Of a stretch of DNA of 64,000 nt, positions 56,301-61,900 are shown in pieces. The notes beneath the pieces are model-generated. The model did no database searches. It saw only the letters and a list, made by a program, of their open reading frames with translations, and was not told the origin of the DNA. The stretch is from Glandiceps talaboti. Lineage: Eukaryota > Hemichordata > Enteropneusta > Spengelidae. The DNA lies in contig NC_135558.1 of NCBI RefSeq assembly GCF_964340395.1, positions 6,834,501-6,898,500 on the forward strand. The letters run 5' to 3'. How positions within the stretch are numbered: the first letter of the stretch is position 1; every line of letters begins with the position of its first letter. The position numbers and the translations under genes were made by a program.

Positions 56301-58900
56301 CTGAAACAATTTTCAACCACTGATGTCCAGCTATTTTGTCAATCAATCAAGTACACTCCCTGACTCTCACAATATTGAAATACAAATGTAGTTATAACTG
56401 ACATCTTGTTTATATTCCAACCAGTGTTCAGCCACATGTGGATCAGGTACCCAAACCAGAAGCCTCACCTGTATAGATACTTCATTAAGCACCATAGTTG
56501 ATAATTCGAATTGTGTGAATGCAGGTCTAACTGTTCCTGCAACAACACAAGCTTGTCCTAATCTTGATGCATGCCCTGTGTATCAGTATTCTACTGGAGC
56601 ATGGGAAACTGTAAGTAAAAAAGAATTACTTTTCTATCATCCATTTAACCATCATTATGTCCTAAGTGCAAAGACACGCTTTGAACCATAAACATCCTGT
56701 CAGTTACATGCACAACATCAGTCCCATGAAATCAGCATACTTATCAACATTATAATACTGAGAAAAAAAAATTCCTGCATTCTGCTCCTTTACCATATTC
56801 ACACTATATCATAAATATTTGTCATGCTTGCGTTCATATTACATGTAAATATGCACACTCATTTATTTCTAGTGCTCAGCCACATGCGATTCAGGAATTC
56901 AAATTCGATTTGTGACATGCATAGACACCACAACCAGTGAAACTGTTGATACATTGGAATGTGAAAAAACTGGATTATTGGTGCCAGAAACAACGCAAGC
57001 TTGCCCAGGTCTTGATGCATGCCCTGTATATGACTATATCCCTGCTGCATGGGAGGCTGTAAGTGTTCCCTTTGCTTTGCGCAACCTAAAGCTTACTTTT
57101 GCACAAAATAATACTCTTATCTCCATGCTGAAATGTCATTGCTTAGATATCATTCATCATACACTTTTTATTCATATACATTTTGCCATATATACATATA
57201 CTGTGAATGTATTTATTTTGGCACATGAAGAGTTTGGGTGGAATGACACTTACAGACTTGTCATGGTGTCAGGCATACATTATTATGGTAGACAGTACAA
57301 GTGGAAATTTTCACAGGCTTATTGACTTTTGGAGTCATTTCAACCATTACACATCCATTCTGCACATCATTCCAAAGTCATTCTATACTGATACTGTTCC
57401 TGAAGACAACGTCACTACACACCACAGGCACAAGTGTACTTAGTGCAGAAGTGATGACAAGCAAACTGTAGGGACACCCAAGTTGCTAATAATAATCTCA
57501 TATCTATATTCCAAGACTTATCTAAATATGAAATTTGGAAATTCACTATAAATAGAAACTTATTCATGGCCTTGATGCATGGCGCATGTTTCACAAACAT
57601 TGTTAGCATGAATGAAGAGTGTCAGAATGAGTGGTGATTGTGATAAACATGATGATAACACAGGCACTCAGGCATAATTATTACATTTTGTCTGCCCTCT
57701 GACCAGCACTCTTTACCTTCGGCTAAGACATCATCAAAATATTTGTAAAGAGTACCAGCTCTTGGGTAGGAAATAAATTGCGATACATGTACACATCCAA
57801 TATTGTCATTACATTTTCCTCCTCACCAGTGCACAACCACATGTGGATCAGGTACCCAAACTAGATCTATCACCTGCATAGACACCACAACCAGCATTAC
57901 AGTTGCTATGTCTGTGTGTGAAAATCTTGGCCTCACATTGCCTGCAACAACACAAGCATGCCCAGGTCTGCCTATATGCCCTGTATATGCATACGCAGAA
58001 GGACCATGGAGTTTTGTAAGTGTTTCTGTTGAAATTTATAATAATTTTTTTGACTCGGGGTCAAGAAGGGAAAGTAGATTTGTTAGATGTAATTTTTTTT
58101 TATGGGAATTTTAAATTAATGTTTTTTCAATGAAGTGACCCTAATGTGTGTTCTGAAAGGGAAAAGATCAAAGATTTTTGACAAGAGATGTTAACTACAT
58201 TGCCAAGAATATTTCCATCGATTCACTTTTCATTTATCTACTACTTAAGATGTACTGATTTTTCATGTATCATTCACTTAATTGCCAGTTAATGTTGTAT
58301 GTGAATGTATATTACCTCCACCAGTGTATTGATGTGTATGTATATGCACACCACCTAGTACACTGATGTACATGGTTAATATACAGTAACCCCTCCATCG
58401 GTGTACTGATGTACTGTATGTATATACACACAACCTAGTACACTGATGTACATGGTTATATACAGTACCCCCTCCATTGGTGTACTGATGTACTGTATGT
58501 ATATACCCACCACCTAGTACACTGATGTACATGGTTATATACAGTACCCCTCCATCGATGCACTGATGCATATTTTATTGTCTACCCCTACCAGTGTACT
58601 GCAAATGTATTATGCATTAATTATTTTCACTCTTCAATCTTCCAGTGTTCTGTTACTTGTGATGGCGGTCAGCAATCTCGTACTGTTGAATGTATTGAGA
58701 CCACTGCAAACAATGCAGTCGTAGATGATTCAAACTGTGTGGATGCACAATTGACCAAACCTTCTGAACAACAAACTTGTAATACTGAATCTTGTGCAGG
58801 TGGCGATGTGTAAGTTTAGTCAACTTATGATGATTGCAGTGATGATTATGTAGTTGTTGTTGTTGTTGGTGGGTGGGGTGTGGTGGCAGAGGTGATTACA

Positions 58901-58935
<35 letters not shown>

Positions 58936-61900
58936 GATGAAGATGAAGATGTTGATGATGATGAAGATGTGGATGTATGCAATGATGATGACAATGACCA
59001 TGATGACGTCGTCAACAACGACAACAATGACAAAGATGATGATGAAAACGATGATGACAATAACAACAACAATGATGATAAAACAGATAATTTATGATAA
59101 TAACAATAACCACAGATCATCATAATACTGGTAGTCATGACATGAACAGATGTACTTTTACTTAGTGTGAACAGATGTACTTTTACTTAGTGTAGTGTTG
59201 AGAAGGAATTTCATATACAAAGCAAAATTCTTAATCTTTTCTCTCTGAGTAGCTCTAACAAAAACCTTTGTCTTCCTTTTTATTAGGTTTATTTACATTA
59301 CAAGTGCTTTCAGTGATTGTGACTGTAATACCAATACCCAAACCAGAGCTGTTCAATGTGTGCAACTAACAGCTACTTCTGTACAGGTAGCCAATGATGC
59401 ACAGTGTCAACTCCTGAATCAAGTCAGACCAGATGCGACTCAATCTTGTGTACCACCTCCAAATACCTGCATCTACTCATGGAACGCAACTGATTGGACA
59501 CCGGTAAACAACTTGTATTGTCTTTAATAAGGGTACACTATGGAATTGATAGATAGGCTCTGTTATGTAGGGGTCAAAAGTGGTTGTTTTAGCACCAAGT
59601 TAATATGAACGAACGAATGAATGAACAAACAAACAAATGAAGGAACGAACATACAAACAAACGAATGGATGGATGCATGCATGCATGCATGCATGAAAGA
59701 GTGGATGGATGGATTTGATTAATGGGAGGATATCCTGTATGGAAAGATAGTTGAGTGGGTGGGTGAGTGAATGAATGCATTGGATGGATGGGTGGGTGGG
59801 TTTTTCGTAGTTTTGTTTGTTTGTTTGTTTGTTTGTTTGTGGTTAAGTGGTTGGTTTGTTGATGAGTGGATGGTTGCATGGTTGGATCATTGATTGGCTA
59901 ACACATGAATGATTTGATTTCCTTTATTTGTTTTTTTATTTACTTTATTTTCTCTTAATTCTACTTGCAGTGTTCAGTTACATGTGGCATTGGAGAACGT
60001 ACAAGATATGTGTACTGTGAATCAGAGATCGATAACTCAATAGTTTCTGACAACCTGTGTCCTGTAAACAGAATACCTGAACGTGAAACATGTGATACAC
60101 AAGTCCATTGCCCCAAAGAGTAAGTGAATAAAACTATTATGTCATATTACCCAGACAGTATTGCTTCCAATTTAATTCTGAGGCATGCATCAAACCCTTC
60201 AATAATTTTCCATATCATGCCCTGGCACACTTTGCCCAACTATGGTAATTGGTGTGCATGACTGTCAATATCCATTTGCTTTGTCAGTGATCTGGGTTTG
60301 ATTCTCTTTGCACTATCTTTACTGTTAAGATTAATATCAACCTCGACCCTTCAGTTATTTGAAATGTTGAGCTTTTAGTAATTTGTAATTTTGAACATGA
60401 AGTATTGAACTTTGAAGATAGATTGTCTGTTATCACTTGTCAAGAAAGGTTACAAAACATAAAGATGTCATGGGTAACAAGTCACCAATCAGAATGCATT
60501 TTTTGTGATACATTGAGGCATTGCATTTTTCAAGTAAAAAACTTGCAATTTGCTGACTTATACTCAGCCCAGTTATACTTATTGAGTAAGAATTCATAAC
60601 TACACAAATGCATGAATGTTAAGAAGTGCATACACATACTATTGATACATTGAGACATTACTAAGCTGAAATAACATTAACTGGAATTGTGGTAAAAATG
60701 AAGTGTCGTACTTCCAGCAAACATTGTTTCTATACATGTATAGTTAGATTCACAATAGGTGTACTGTCCCAAACATTATGTTTTGTTACTCTAATATTAC
60801 CATATACACTACTGACAGTATGCAAATGATATGCAAATAAGGGGGACATCATATATCTTAACAATGGAACGTTACCTGCATTGAAATTGACACCCAAGTA
60901 TTATTGAACGATACAATTTTGTCAAAAGAAAATTGATACAAATTGAGTTAAAGGTGTCAAACTTTATTCAAAATGCATTCATTCCATGTTTATACATCAA
61001 TGAACATTTTTATCCATGTACATCACGGCATCGACAGGGTGCGACAATACTTTCTGTCGGTAGTGGCCATTTGATTTATAATAATACTAGACTTATGGTC
61101 AAGTGGACAGGTCATGAGTCGTGTAGGCTCTCTCAAATTTATTATAGAAATTGATGTTCCAGTGTATGCGATAGAAGTTCATGCACCTACTATTGCATAC
61201 ACAAAACTGTATGTTATTCTAGTATTACTATATACATTCGATTCATAATTCTAGAAATTGATGTCCCAGTGTATGGGATACAAATTGTCAAAGACTTTTT
61301 TAAAACCATCCCTGCAACACCCAAAATCTTCTTAGATGTCAATACATTTTGCTTTGGCATACTGGATGTGGGTTATCATGACATTTTGTCTTTCTGAGAT
61401 TAATAAAAAAAAGTATCATTTAAGTGTCTACACCTATATTATCAAAGGTAAGTTTTCATTCTATCCTTTGATGTTCTACAGTTACTACTGGTTGGAAGGC
61501 GATTGGAGTGAGTGTTCTGAAACCTGTGGTATTGGTGTTGAAACAAGAACAGCTGAATGCTATACTTTGAATGGAGTAATACATAAAGTGGAAGATAGTT
61601 TCTGTAGTAATGAAGAGCTACCACAAATAGTTAGAGCCTGTAATCTACGTCCTTGTCAAGGCATATGGGTATCAACTCACTATTCAGAGGTAAGTTACGT
61701 AACCATTATTCACATTCACATTTTCATTTCTCCATCATTTGCATGTTAATGAAAAAAAAAATTGTCTATCAACATACAGACAATAGGCTATGTTTGATGA
61801 CAGATACTACTGTGGAAGCCAAGCTATAGGCAATCAATAACAAAATGTACTACTGGTACTATGGAAAGCAAGCTGTCAGCAAACTAAGATAGACAAAAAC

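Noticed and set aside
58873-59138. Asp/Asn-rich, Met-rich and Ser-rich open frames in intron 32
   Set aside because: Products of the GAT/GAC triplet repeat; the correct splice between exons 32 and 33 skips them.
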